From Poa pratensis (lineage: Eukaryota > Streptophyta > Magnoliopsida > Poales > Poaceae), in the NCBI GenBank assembly GCA_947311845.1, contig CAMZMU010000117.1, positions 73,923,042 through 73,987,041 on the forward strand: DNA of 64,000 nt, written 5' to 3'. Position 1 is the stretch's first letter; every line of letters begins with the position of its first letter. This document shows positions 21,840 through 43,117 of the stretch, piece by piece. The notes below the pieces were generated by a model, which worked only from the letters and a program-made list of their open reading frames with translations, had not been told where the DNA came from and made no database searches. Both the position numbers and the translations under genes were made by a program.

Positions 21840-23857
21840 AAGCGCGCTCGTCAGGTTCCTCCGTGAGAATCAGGACATCTTTGCATGGTCGTCAGCCGAC
21901 ATGCCAGGTGTCCCGAGGGAACTTGCCGAGCACTCTCTTAATGTCTATGAAGGAGCCAAGCCAGTAAAGCAAGGAATAAGGCGCTACGGTGAGAAGAAGC
22001 GGACAGCAATAGGGAAGGAGATCATCAAGTTGCAAGAAGCCAAGTTCATTAGGGAGGTAGTACACACTGATTGGTTGGCAAATCCTGTAATGGTTCCAAA
22101 ACCTAATAAGGAAATGAGAATGTGCATTGATTATACCGGTTTGAACAAGTGCTGTCCTAAGGACCACTTTGCTTTACCTCGTATAGATCAGGTCATAGAC
22201 TCCACAGCCGGCTCCGAGCTGCTGTGCTTTTTGGATGCGTACTCCGGGTACCACCAAATCAAAATGCGAGAATCCGACCAAATCAAAACATCGTTCACTA
22301 CGCCCTACGGGACCTTCTGCTACATCACGATGCCCTTCGGCCTAAAAAATGCCGGCGCAACGTATCAGCGGTGTATGCAAAGATGCCTTCACGAGCAAAT
22401 TGGCCGCAATGTTCACGTCTATGTTGACGACATTGCCGTCATGTCAAAAAGAAGGCAGATTTGCTTGACGATTTGAGAGAAACCTTTGATAGCCTCCGGG
22501 TATATAGGATGAAGCTCAACCCGAAAAAATGCGTCTTCGGGGTTCCTGCCGGCAAATTGCTCGGCTTTATCGTTTCGAACGAGGAATAGAGGTAAATCCA
22601 GAAAAAATCAGAGCGATCCTCAACATATCCAGGCCTAAGGACCTGAAGGACGTGCAGCGACTTGCCGGCTCGGCGGCTGCCGTCAGTCGTTTCATTAGCC
22701 GTCTTGGAGAGAAGGCACTACCTCTCTACCGGCTTCTGAAGAAATCCGACAACTTTGAATGGACAGACGAAGCAGATGCCGCCTTGCAGCAGCTCAAGGA
22801 CGCGTTAACGTCTGCTCCAATCTTAGCAGCTCCTCGAACGCAGGAACCAATGCTGCTTTACATCGCGGCAACTAACTTGGTTGTTAGCGTGGTCCTGGTT
22901 GTGGAACGCAAGACGGAAAAATCAGACTTGCCGGAACAACGTCCGGTTTACTTCATCAGTGAAGTATTTTCCGCCTCAAAACAGCGTTATCCGCATTACC
23001 AGAAGCTGGTCTACGGTGTTTTCTACGCCGCCAGAAAGTTGAGGCACTATTTCCAGGAGCATTCAATCACGGTTGTGAGCAAGGCACCTCTGGGGGATAT
23101 CATCAATAATACAGATGCGATAGGCCGAGTTGCCAAGTGGGGCATCGAACTTGCCGCCTTCGACATCACGTATAAACCCAGAACGGCCATTAAATCTCAA
23201 GCCTTAGCAGACTTTGTAGCAGATTGGACGGAAGCCATGGACGAAGTACCTCTCCCTGAAGACGCATATTGGATCATGCACTTTGACGGATCAAAAATGC
23301 TTCAGGGCTCGGGGGCTGGCATTGTTTTAAGAAACCCTCAAGGAGACAAGCTTAGTTATGTGTTACAAATTCACTTCAAGGCAACTAATAATGTTGCTGA
23401 ATACGAAGCTCTCCTTCATGGGCTACACATTGCCAAGGAACTAGGCGTCCAGCGTGTCCTCTGCTATGGAGATTCAGACTTGGTGGCGCAACAGATACGG
23501 GGTACTTGGGACACAAAGAGCGAGACAATGGCGGCATATCGCGCTACCGTTGACGAGTTCGCTAAATGTTTCCTAGGCTACGAGGTCCGCCACATCCCAA
23601 GGGCTCAAAATGAGGCGGCAGATACACTTGCCAGATTGGGGTCTGAACGCAAAAAGGTACCAAAGGATGTTTTCCTGGAACACCTGCACAAGCCGTCAAT
23701 AAAAGGAGCAGACCTCCTTGACCCAGAGTCGGTGGAACCAGTTGAAGATGCTAGCTATGCCGTCTACCTGGTAAAGCCGGATTGGACGACGCCATATTTG
23801 GACTTCCTGATCAATCAGGAGTTGCCGGACGATGAGGTTTTAAAAGGCAAATCGTAA
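21840..23857 (+). pseudogene. Reverse transcriptase and RNase H domains, Tat-lineage element
   Basis: The first part (21901-22476) has FLDAYSGYHQIKM and the catalytic YVDD box. The second (22529-23857) continues the reverse transcriptase and its own RNase H, then a second RNase H-like domain starting HFDGSKMLQGSGAGIVL with later GDSDLV and QNEAADTLA motifs. An extra RNase H of this type is a hallmark of the Tat lineage of plant Ty3/gypsy elements. A frameshift lies between 22470 and 22530, so the polyprotein is broken. Confidence 0.88.
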
Positions 23858-24148
23858 GAAGAGCCAAGACATTCACAATAATTAATGGCGAATTGTACAA
23901 ACATAGCACCACTGGTGTTTACCAACGTTGCATTTCGCCCGAAGAAGGTAGAGAACTGCTGGACGAGATACATGCTGGAGTGTGTGGACATCACGCTTCC
24001 TCACGCGCCCTTGTTTCAAAAGCTTTCCGACAGGGTTTCTACTGGTTGACAGCCAAGCAAGATGCAGAGGACATCGTCAAAAGATGCAGGGGCTGCCAAC
24101 TTTATGCCAGACAATCGCACATGCCGGCTCAGGAGCTTAAAACAATAC
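23858..24148 (+). pseudogene. Integrase N-terminal part, interrupted
   Basis: The frame at 23893-24148 shows the HHCC zinc-binding region (GHHASSRALV, CRGCQLYARQ) of retroelement integrase. It is interrupted at 24148 by the Athila-like insertion and continues at 32206 after the AATAC target duplication. Confidence 0.88.
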
Positions 24149-25948
24149 TGATGCATGTAAAATGCATACATGAACTTTACATTTTATTACATGTTATTCC
24201 ATGTTATTTGCATCATATAAGGGTTATATTCATGATTTATATTAATTTTTGGGGATAATTAACAACTCCCCCTTTTTTCTGGAATTAACCCTGCGCTGTC
24301 ACAAAACCCCTTTTTCTATATTTTGATGTTTCAGGGACCCAAACGACGTCCAAATGACCTAAGATTTTACGGGGATCACTTTTTTGGAAGGAACGAAACG
24401 TAGGCGCAAAGGAATCGAAGAAACGGAGACCAGAAGGCCCAAAGGGGTGGGCCCACGCGGCTAGATTCCCTGACCACGTGGGGTCCCCCATCCTAGCCCT
24501 CGGGCCTCCGCTGCCGTCGATCTTTCTTACCGAAGCTTCGTCTTAACCTAAAAATGACTATATATAGACCCCCCCAGGGCTTTCGCGAAAGGGAGCGCCG
24601 CCGAAACACAGAAACCACGAAACAGAGACCTGGAGCTGAAGATTGGAGGGGGAAAACTCCGGAGGGGCGCTGCCGGTGTGGTCTCCTTCCCCTCCAACAA
24701 CATCTCCACCGACACCATGATGAAGAGGGAGTAGTCCACCCCCTGGACTATGGGTTTGTGGAAGTAACTTATGTATATCTCCTGTCTATGAGCTTCACTA
24801 ATTAGTACCGTATGAGCTGCTGAACATGATTACGGTCATCTATGTAATTTCCTTTGTGGTGGATCTTTATTATGAGTTAATACATGTTTGAGATTGCAAT
24901 GGTTTTGTTTCAGTTATGAAAGTAGATGCATATTATGTACCCCGTTCTTATTTACTTGTCATGATCAAGCTTGTTTATGAGAGCATGTGAGGGGAACGTG
25001 TGCATTAGTTGGAGTAACAGGGGGTGGCTAGTGCAGTGAACGTGAGAGAAAGTTCTGCGATCCACTTGGGTTTTCTATCTTACTTTGTTGCCTCACTAGG
25101 GATAAACAAAAATACCATGCTACCGGAGAGTGGATGTGACCTTGGCCACTACCTCCATGACTAGATCTAGCATGTTCTTATTTTAACTTCATGTCATTGA
25201 ACTTATTGCTATGCTCTGATTTATCTTAATTACTAAGGTGTTATGATTTAGTTCGCATCTTGGTGGAGCATAAGAGAGAGAACAACTTATACTTGAGATC
25301 TCTATGTTAGGACGTGATGCCCATATTATTAATAACTTGTCAAACCATGTCTTGCCATCTTTCATGTTAATTTTAGTGTTCCATTGTCTACCACGTTATC
25401 AAGAGAGAGTGCATTTGTGAAACCATGAACCCCGGTCCATTTTTAATCATAAGAAACACCTTTCCAACACTTTTATCACCACTTTTGTTTGCTGCCATTA
25501 TTAAATCCGAAAATACAAAAACACTTTTACATCTTGCATTCATCATAAAAAACCCAAAAATATCATTTATCATTGCTACCACCATCCTTGCATATTTATT
25601 TACCATCATTGCATATTTACTTATTGTTTGCATTGCATATTATTTTATTATCATTCTCACACCTTGTGCTTGACAACCACTTGGTGAGGTTGAGGGCACA
25701 AAACAATTTATTTTGTTGCAGGTTCTCAAGAGAAGGATAAAGAGATAACACCTGAAATACTGGTTCCCCGAGAGTTCGATATTAAACCCTCGAGTCACCC
25801 CTCGTGGGGAAAACTGTCTTCCACTACTACATACACTCTGCACTTGGAGTCTCAACCTAACCCATTTACTTTTCACGCAGGTACCACGCGAAGGGGCTAG
25901 CAACTGTTTTCTGGCGCCATTGTGGGGTAACTACGTGAAGGGCCATCA
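24149..25948 (+). repeat. 5' LTR of the nested Athila-like element
   Basis: 1800 bases, TG...CA ends. A TATA box (CTATATATAGA, 24558-24568) is the likely promoter. It differs from the 3' LTR by scattered substitutions and small indels. Confidence 0.95.
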
Positions 25949-25958
25949 AGACGTTTTC

Positions 25959-25976
25959 TGGCGCCGTTGCCGGGGA
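25959..25976 (+). other. Primer-binding site, tRNA-Asp type
   Basis: TGGCGCCGTTGCCGGGGA begins 10 bases after the 5' LTR end. From family knowledge, this sequence pairs with the 3' end of tRNA-Asp and primes minus-strand synthesis in Athila-like elements. Confidence 0.8.
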
Positions 25977-26029
25977 ACCATAGCTGAAAGGTTTATCCAA
26001 GGATCACTCACATCAAGTCAACTTCATCA

Positions 26030-26543
26030 GAGTGTTTAGCGTAAAACTACCACTTTACAAACTAAATCACAAAAACATACCACTTTTGCCCGCAATCGCA
26101 AAAAGCTACCACATTTCGTCGCAAATCACAAAAAGCTACCAAATCGCACTGATCATGAATTGAACAAAGATTGACACTCAAACTGACATGGCGGGCCCAC
26201 ATGTAAGTGATTACGTGGCATGTTGACTTTTCAGCTTAATAAAAATCGAAAAAGAAATTAAAAAATGGTGGCCGTCCATGGCCGCCGCCCCCCGCCCACG
26301 GCCGCCGGAGCCGTCCATGGTCTTGTCCACCTCAGCAAATTGCTCATTTTTCTGCCACCTCAGCACTGACAAATGGGTCCCACCTGTCGGATTCAGTGTC
26401 AATCTTTGTTCAATTCACGATTAGTGCGATTTGGTAGCTTTTTGTGATTTGTGACGAAATGTGGTAGCTTTTTGCGATTGCGGGCAAAAGTGGTATGTTT
26501 TTGTGATTTAGTTTGTAAAGTGGTAGTTTTACGCTAAACACTC
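26030..26543. mobile_element. Mutator-type (MULE) MITE
   Basis: A 514-bp element bounded by the 9-bp duplication ACTTCATCA (26021-26029 and 26544-26552). Its terminal inverted repeats are about 150 bp long, starting GAGTGTTTAGCG and ending CGCTAAACACTC, nearly perfect over that length. Long TIRs with 9-bp duplications define Mutator-like elements. The roughly 210-bp centre is GC-rich in part and has no recognisable coding. It lies inside the Athila-like element, so it inserted later. Confidence 0.9.
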
Positions 26544-26795
26544 ACTTCATCACCAACTTGTGTAACAACCTAAGCTTGGGGAAGTTGCACCTACGTGAGC
26601 ATCATCTTATCCATCTTTACCTACAATCATTTTATTTTGTTTTGTTCTTGTCTTGCATATCATCTTTATATTTTGGTTTGCATATTTATATTCAGTTTTG
26701 CATTTTTGTGTTGCATTTGTTATTTCGAGTTGCATTAGTGTCATTTTACTTCTAGTTTTGCATAAAAAATTAAAAACACATAAAAACTTGCAATC

Positions 26796-28030
26796 ATGAG
26801 TCTTCCTTTAAGTTCCATTTCTAGTTTTAAACAACAACCTGGAGCATTAAAAGATGCCTGGGTTAGAATTAATAGGATGCACTATGAAGATCCTACACCT
26901 TGTGAAGATGAAAAGCTAGATCTTTACTTTTATTATGGAATAGATCCTTGGTATCAAAATGCTTTAGGTGGAAGTTTTGTCCTGTCAACACCATCCTGTG
27001 CGGCCATGACACTTAGAAGGATTTTTGGTAACTTTGTTGGTAGAAAGAAAAAGGTAGAGGATACCACAGTAGCACTTGCTTTTCTAAAGATAAATTCGAA
27101 GCTGGTTTAGAGAAACTACCAAATAAAGAGGATTTTGAACAACTAGCATCTGTTTCTAAAAATATTATTCCTAAGATAAATGATGAATTAGTTAATGTCA
27201 TGCATAAACTAAGATTATGTGAGAAAGAATTTCTTGAAAAAAATATTAGTCTCAACAGTATTGAGGAAAAGTTGGTTTGTGTTAGTGATTTATTAAGGAA
27301 AAACCCATCATTTAAACATGTGAAGGAAGTTCCTATTAAGAAACAAGTTTGGATTAAAAAAGAGAAAAAAGTTGAGGAAGTTAAAATGCTTAGTGAAGTT
27401 AAGGAACCATTTGTTGATTTAGAGAAGTGTAGCTTGCATGCATTAATTTCTATCTTACAAAAATTTGCAAGTGATCCTTCTGTTAATATTAACCAGGCTG
27501 GTTTTGGTTCCTATATTGCTAATCATGTCTTAAAAGAAAAGATTGCTAGGTACAATCAAGAAGCTATGATACCACCTAAGCTTGGGGATATCTGGATCCC
27601 TAAGGTACTAGTAACCATTGGAAAAGAGACACACCATGCCATTCTTGATCTAGGATCTAGTGTCTCTATATTATCTAAAGAACTATATGAAGTCCTTGAA
27701 CTTAAAAATATTGAAAAATGCTCTATTGAACTTGCACTTGCTGATGATTCCATTAGACATGCTCTAGGAAAAGTAACTGATGTTATGGTAGAGTTACACA
27801 TGACTTTTGTGCCTGTTGATTTTCTAATCATGGACATGGGGAATAAAACCTCTAGTCCTATTATTTTGGGAAGACCTTTTCTTCGTACTACAGGTGCCAT
27901 TATTGATTCAAAGGAAGGGAATGTGAAGGTTCAGTTTCACACAATAAGAGCATGGAACACTTCCCAAGGAAGAGGGACACACCAAGGTTCAAGCTCCCTC
28001 ATGAGCTACGTCCCTTTGATTATCAAGTAA
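26796..28030 (+). pseudogene. gag-protease reading frame of nested Athila-like element
   Basis: Two frames, 26796-27110 and 27200-28030, separated by a frameshift near 27090. The first holds a Gag-like segment (FYYGIDPWYQNALGGSF). The second is lysine-rich and then contains the protease motif ILDLGSSVSIL and IILGRPFLRTTGAIID, the usual aspartic-protease signatures of the Athila lineage. Coding stops after the protease; no polymerase follows. The frameshift may be real decay or a sequencing error. Confidence 0.82.
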
Positions 28031-30398
28031 GTAAGGCTAGCTATATGGCTATAAGGAAAGCGCTTTACGGGAGGCAACCCGGTTGTTTTTATTTGTGATT
28101 TTATTTGAGTCCTATTGCTGTAACAAGAGAGTTAGTTTGTTAGTTTTGGTTCTGAGATTTTTAATAAAGAACCAAGTTTTACCTATTTTGGGTTTGAAAA
28201 GTTGCTATTCATTTTCGGAGAGTTTTCTACCTACACAAAGTCTGTGCACGGTTTGATTTTTCATTTTTTATCTGTAACTCCGATTTAGCTGTAATTTGAA
28301 CTGTAGCTTCAATTTTCATCCTCTGCACACGTGATTTTTTCAGATTTTTCTGACGATTTTAAGTAGGGTAGAAAAATGCGTTTTGCTGCTGCTGTTTTTT
28401 GGACAGATTCTGTCTTGATATTGTTTGATGCATTCTTTGAGCTTTTTGTTTGAATCTTTTTGATTCAATTAAGTTTATGAGTAGGCATACAACATTATAT
28501 ACTCTCTGGACATTCATATGAATTTTTTCCTAAGGATTTTATGCAGCAAGAAACCTATTTGTTTATCACTACTAATATCACCCCACAGAAAAGAAATGGG
28601 AGAAACGGTGTTTTGAAGTTTTTTCACAGGGATTAGAGGAGCTGCACCAAGAGCTATCCAAGGATGGTGAAGACCATAAGCTTGGGGATGTCAAGACAAC
28701 CCCACTAGACCAACACACTCTCGGTTTGCACACGTCTAAATTCTGTTTTTCGATCAAAGCACTTTATCGTATAAACTTGGAGCGTCTGTTTTTTATTTGC
28801 TTTTGTTATTTCGGTTTGATTTTTATTTTCTTGAGACCACCACTATAATTTATATATGAGAGAGCTACTGGAAGTTTGGGTTGAATTATGTTGGATGCTA
28901 TTAAATATATTGGGATAGGGATGTTTGAGTTGATTTTAAAAGATACATATAGTTGCATAATTCATGTGCTTTGAATGAATGTTAATTTGCAAGAGTGTTG
29001 TCAAGAGCTATCTTTTACCATGTTTAGATGTTGAATTTTAATTTTACTTGGTTTAACATGGATTGATTAGTTCTATGGATACTTATGCATGCATTTAGAT
29101 GGTCAACTTTCTCCCTATTGCTAGCCCAAAAATTACAACAAGTAAAAAGCTTGTTTCCCAACACCTTCAACCAAAGTTTTTCCAGTGAGTCCACCATATC
29201 TACCTATTAGCTTTATGCTATTCCAAGTATGTTTATCATGTTATATTGTGTTATCTACATTTCTAAATTTAAATGCTTATGTTATTGATTGTCATGGGAA
29301 AAATTGGTTAAAAGCTCTCACGAACTTGATGCACAATTTACTTTTATTGCATTTAATAAGCATGAACCATTGTGATTAAAATTATGAAGTTGTGGGCTTG
29401 ACAATTGTTTTGGTTGGGAGTTAGCCCATATGTGCTGTCACATGGCAAGCTTTCAACATTGCACTTATTTATATTTAGTTGATGTCATGTACTTTTGTTT
29501 ATGGATGCCTATCATGGGTGAAATGAATGTGGATACTTAGTAAGTTCAAAGAGTTTGTATAAATGGTTAGAGAAATGCCTGGGCCGCTAATCTAAGCCAT
29601 GCATCATTCATGGTGGAAATTTACAGCATAACCATAATGTTCATTCAGTGATGCACCTCATAATAAAAAGCTATACCCATAGTAAATAAAAGAGTGCTGA
29701 GATTGTTCATTGTCTGTTTGTCTTGTTGTTTTGACATGGGCTTGTTCATGTCATGGGACAAGAGGTACCCCAGTGCAGTTCTTGATGATACTATTATTAC
29801 TTGCAATGACCTTTATTTGAATTTACTTTGTGGACCAAAGTGAGTAACACATGGTGTAGGTACTTGTATTCAAGGGACATGAGACATTCAACCAATACAT
29901 TGTCAAGCACACCACTCATATTTGCTTTCACTTTAAACATTAATCATTCAAGATGCTATGATAGGGGTAATGAGAGCTCCACACCAATGACTACCACATT
30001 GCAAGCATTAACTTAAGTAGAAGTGTTTGGAAGTTAGATGAAACTTATTCATGCTTTACCTCTACTTATTTATCTATCCAAAGTGTCCACCTTTTATATT
30101 CAGTTTTCATAAGAAGTACTCTATGACCACCATAGGATGTTTTTACTTTTCATTATGCATACATTTGGTCCATAGTACTTTCTTCTATATTACACTTTGT
30201 GAATTTATCATTGAACATCTTTACATTGAGTATTTGATATCACTTCATAATTTATCTTGCATATTGTTATTCCTTTGAAGAATGAATCATTTGACTCTAT
30301 GTAGCAATAGTAATCACCTTTGATATCCATTGATAGTATTAAAATGCAAAGTCCATGTTAGTTTTATCACCTTCATACTCGGGACGAGCATGGGTTAA
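28031..30398 (+). other. Non-coding internal 3' domain of the nested Athila-like element
   Basis: About 2.4 kb, AT-rich and without a convincing open frame. It begins with a conserved AAGCGCTT + GGGAGGCAACCC motif (28058-28082). A polypurine-like AAGCTTGGGGATG also occurs at about 28678, well before the true tract. Confidence 0.7.
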
Positions 30399-30410
30399 GC
30401 TTGGGGATGT
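30398..30410 (+). other. Polypurine tract with upstream stem-loop
   Basis: AAGCTTGGGGATG(T) directly precedes the 3' LTR at 30411 and would prime plus-strand synthesis. A short inverted repeat, CATACTCG-GGA-CGAGCATG (30374-30392), lies just upstream. Confidence 0.8.
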
Positions 30411-32205
30411 TGATGCATGTAAAATGCATACATGAACTTTACATTTTATTACATGTTATTCCATGTTATTTGCGTCATATAAGGGTTATATTCATGATTT
30501 ATATTAAGTTTTGGGGATAATTAACAACTCCCCATTTTTCTGGAATTAACCCTGCGCTGTCAGAAAACCCCTTTTTCTATATTTTGATGTTTCAGGGACC
30601 CAAACGACGTCCAAATGACCTAAGATTTTACGGGGATCACTTTTTTGGAAGGAACGAAACGTAGGCGCAAAGGAATCGAAAAAACGGAGACCAGAAGGCC
30701 AAAGGGGTGGGCCCACGCGGCCAGATTCCCTGACCGCGTGGGGTCCCCCATCCTGGCCCTCGGGCCTCCGCTGCCGTCGATCTTTCTTCCCGAAGCTTCG
30801 TCTTGACCTAAAAACGACTATATATAGACCCCCCAGGGCTTTCGCGAAAGGGAGCGCCGCCGAAACACAGAAACCACGAAACAGAGACCTGGAGCTGAAG
30901 ATTGGAGGGGGAAAACTCCGGCGGGGCGCTGCCGGTGTGGTCTCCTTCCCCTCCAAAACATCTCCACCGACACCATGATGAAGAGGGAGTAGTCCACCCC
31001 TGGACTATGGGTTTGTGGAAGTAACTTATGTATCTCTCCTCTCTATGAGCTTCACTAATTAGTACCGTATGAGCTGCTGAACATGATTACGGTCATCTAT
31101 GTAATTCCTTTGTGGTGGATCTTTATTATGAGTTAATACATGTTTGAGATTGCAATGGTTTTGTTTCAGTTATGAAAGTAGATGCATATTATGTACCCCG
31201 TTCTTATTTACTTGTCATGATCAAGCATGTTTATGAGAGCATGTGAGGGGGAACGTGTGCATTAGTTGGAGTAACGGGGGGTGGCTAGTGCAGTGAACGT
31301 GAGAGAAAGTTCTGCGATCCACTTGGGTTTTCTACCTTACTTTGTTGCCTCACTAGGGATAAACAAAAATACCATGCTACCGGAGAGTGGATGTGACCTT
31401 GGCCACTACCTCCATGACTAGATCTAGCATGTTCTTATTTTAACTTCATGTCATTGAACTTATTGCTATGCTCTGATTTATCTTAATTACTAAGGTGTTA
31501 TGATTTAGTTCGCATCTTGGTGGAGCATAAGAGAGAGAACAACTTATACTTGAGATCTCTATGTTAGGACGTGATGCCCATATTATTAATAACTTGTCAA
31601 ACCATGTCTTGCCATCTTACATGTTAATTTTAGTGTTCCATTGTCTACCACGTTATCAAGAGAGAGTGCATTTGTGAAACCATGAACCCCGGTCCATTTT
31701 TAATCATAAGAAACACCTTTCCAACACTTTTATCACCACTTTTGTTTGCTGCCATTATTAAATCCGAAAATACAAAAACACTTTTACATCTTGCATTCAT
31801 CATAAAAAACCCAAAAATATCATTTATCATTACTACCACCATCCTTGCATATTTATTTTACCATCATTGCATATTTATATTGTTTGCATTGCATATTATT
31901 TTATTATCATTCTCACACCTTGTGCTTGACAACCACTTGGTGAGGTTGAGGGCACAAAACAATTTATTTTGTTGCAGGTTCTCAAGAGAAGGATAAGGAG
32001 ATAACACCTGAAATACTGGTTCCCCGAGAGTTCGATATTAAACCCTCGAGTCACCCCTCGTGGGGAAAACTGTCTTCCACTACTACATACACTCTGCACT
32101 TGGAGTCTCAACCTAACCCATTTACTTTTCACGCAGGTACCACGCGAAGGGGCTATCAACTGTTTTCTGGCGCCATTGTGGGGGTAACTGCGTGAAGGGC
32201 CATCA
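30411..32205 (+). repeat. 3' LTR of the nested Athila-like element
   Basis: 1795 bases, matching 24149-25948 from TGATGCATG to GGGCCATCA. The TATA box is at about 30818-30828. Confidence 0.95.
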
Positions 32206-32799
32206 AATACCCATCACATGGCCTTTCGCAGTCTGGGGCTTGGACATGGTTGGTCCGTTTAAGACGGCGCCTGGTGGCTACACACATTTACTTGTGGCTG
32301 TAGACAAGTTCGCCAAGTGGGTTGAAGCTAAGCCCATCAAAAAGCTAGACGGTGCCACAGCCGCAAACTTTCTGTGGGGAATAATCTCTCGGTTCGGGGT
32401 GCCTCACAACATTATCACGATAACGGCACTAACTTGTCGCAAGGCGAAGTCGAGGAGTACTGTTATAAGCATGTTATCCGCCTAGATCTTGCCTCAGTAG
32501 CACACCGCAGGCAAATGGTCAAGTAGCATACAAATGGTTTAGTCCTACAAGGCATCAAACCACGTCTCGAAGTACTATTGCACAGAGCGGCTGGGGCTTG
32601 GTGGATGAGTTGCAGTCTGTCCTTTGGAGTTTACGCACAACTCCAAACAGATCAACCAAGTTCACTCCTTTCTTCTTAGTCTATGGCGCAGAAGCAGTGT
32701 TGCCGTCCGACATGATGTACGATTCCCCCAAATTCAAGCCTACATCCAGGAAGACGCAAAAGATGCAAGACAGGAGGGCCTTGACCCACTTGATGAAGA
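32206..32799 (+). pseudogene. Integrase core remnant of Tat-lineage element
   Basis: Continues the integrase cut at 24148. WGLDMVGPFKTAPGG begins the catalytic core with its first Asp, followed by DKFAKWVEAKPI, and later FFLVYGAEAVLPSD. A small deletion near 32415 shifts the frame at the second catalytic Asp region, and a further break follows, so the domain is not functional. It ends abruptly at the N run. The element's 3' LTR is not in the window. Confidence 0.85.
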
Positions 32800-32812
32800 N
32801 NNNNNNNNNNNN
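32800..32812. other. Assembly gap (13 N)
   Basis: Thirteen Ns separate the broken Tat integrase from intronic or 3' sequence of the PI 4-kinase gene. Features on both sides are truncated here, so the true missing length must be far more than 13 bases, or the join is wrong. Confidence 0.97.
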
Positions 32813-33304
32813 GGCTTCCCTCATTGCCTTGCTAACCAAAAAGGGTGATACAATTACACACTTTAGATAAATACCACACTGAATTACTGGACGTTACAAG
32901 ATTAACAAATACTAATTATATACCATCCCAGATAACTATTTTATTTCTCTTCCATACAAGATAGCTGTAAGTTTGAATGCAACAGAAAGCATGGTTACTT
33001 CAACCTAGCAGGGATGCTACAAAGCTTTACAAGGCACCAAAGGAGAGTTTAGAAATAAATAAATGAACTTCGTAGTTGATGGAGGCTGACATATTGTGGG
33101 TAAATTTGGTTAATAGGAAGGCATGTGAAAAAGGATATGCTCCAAAAATTCATAAAACTGATGTACACCAGAAAATGTTGGAAACTAATGTTAGGCAAGC
33201 CTAGTTTTCAGATGAATGTCATCTGACAGGCAACAGTCATCTATCATATCATGTCATCTAGATAAACATGAAAACATCTGCAAGTTTTAGATATGTGTTG
33301 TTAC
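32813..33304. other. Sequence downstream of PI4K exon 14, last exon not found
   Basis: About 490 bases between the gap and the last visible kinase exon. On the minus strand this should lead to the final coding exon, but I find no open segment with the expected C-terminal kinase similarity. It is probably intron. Confidence 0.5.
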
Positions 33305-42074
<8,770 letters not shown>

Positions 42075-42600
42075 GGCTGGCTGCGGGCTCCTCCTTCCCC
42101 CCGCGGAAGCCAACCGTCCGTCACTGACGCCCTCCTCCAGTCACCAGCATCGGAAACCACGGAGCAGCTCGATCCAGAACCGCGACGCTCTCCCAATTCT
42201 CAATCCAGAGCTCGGGCAGGGCAGGTACCCCAATCCAAACCCTAGCGGGCTGCGATCGCTCAGCTGGGTGCGAAGACCTGCAAACCCTAGCAGCCTGCCG
42301 AGCTCCGGGATCGAGCCGGGCGAAGGAGATCTTCGAATTGAGGGGGTCAATTGGGAGCGGGGAAGCGTGCCGACGGATCTTCGAATTGAGCAAATGTCGC
42401 AGCGTTTTCGTCGCTGTTTCTGGGGACTCTGGTTTGAAATTTTTTTTTTTCCGGTTTTCTTCTCCGGCGTGGTGAGGTGTGGAATGGGGAAGCGGAGAGA
42501 GTCAGAGAGCCCGGAGCAGGTGGGGGCGGCGATGGCCGCGTGCCATCCTCTGCGCTGCTGTCACTCTGTTGCGCAGCCTGTGCCCTTCTCTAAGCAAGTA
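42075..42600 (-). promoter_or_regulatory. PI4K 5' leader and promoter region
   Basis: GC-rich sequence upstream of the kinase start on the minus strand. An in-frame ATG at 42113 would add 13 residues (MASAGGRRSPQPA), but the inner ATG gives the family-like N-terminus. I see no clear TATA box. The repeated phrase GATCTTCGAATTGAG (42329 and 42376) is of unknown meaning. Confidence 0.5.
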
Positions 42601-42721
42601 CTCCTCTATCAAAACGTCTTATAATCAAAGTATAAATGTTTTGGTAGGCTAAAATATCAAATATAACATGTTTTGGTGAACCAAATTTAACCTACCAAAA
42701 CGCATTATATTTTCAAACATA

Positions 42722-42843
42722 CTCCCCCGTTCGGATTTAATTGACACACATTTTGTTGCACATGGATGTATCTAGACATCAAAAAAGTATAGATACATCC
42801 ATATTTGGACAAAATCAAGTCAATTAATTTGGAACGGAGGGAG
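42722..42843. mobile_element. Stowaway MITE
   Basis: 122 bp, ends CTCCCCCGTTCGG and GGAACGGAGGGAG, TA on both sides (42720-42721 and 42844-42845). The inner arms (GGATGTATCTAGACATC against GATACATCC) allow a hairpin. Confidence 0.9.
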
Positions 42844-43117
42844 TAGGTAATAAAAATGGTTCATGCTCATAGTTCCTGGGTGGCTGGCCATCGGCTGAAA
42901 AGGAAACATTTTGGCAAGTTAAAACGGCTTGACACACATTTTGTTACACATGGATGTATCTAGACATCAAAAAAGTATAGATACATCCATATTTGGACAA
43001 AATCAAGTCAATTAATTTGGAACGGAGGGAGTAGGTAATAACAATGGTTCATGCTCATAGTTCCTGGGTGGCTGGCCATCGGCTGAAAAGGAAAACATTT
43101 TGGCAAGTTAAAACGGC
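42741..43117. repeat. Two tandem units of 188-189 bp
   Basis: Units 42741-42928 and 42929-43117 are nearly identical. Each holds the right four-fifths of the Stowaway MITE and about 85 bases of flanking sequence ending TTAAAACGGC. The repeat resumes briefly with TTGACA at 43118. Confidence 0.92.

Larger units (their letters stand above)
24149..32205 (+). mobile_element. Complete non-autonomous Athila-like LTR element
   Basis: An 8057-bp element with the target duplication AATAC at 24144-24148 and 32206-32210. Both LTRs start TGATGCATG and end GGGCCATCA. The primer-binding site at 25959-25976 (TGGCGCCGTTGCCGGGGA) is the tRNA-Asp-type site usual for Athila-like elements. The internal domain (25949-30410) has only gag and protease coding; no reverse transcriptase or integrase is present, so it would depend on a helper. 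It is inserted in the integrase of the Tat-lineage element. The two LTRs are very similar, indicating a fairly recent insertion. Confidence 0.95.

Noticed and set aside
32598..32870. Open frame running across the N gap
   Set aside because: It joins the retroelement integrase to unrelated sequence through undetermined bases.
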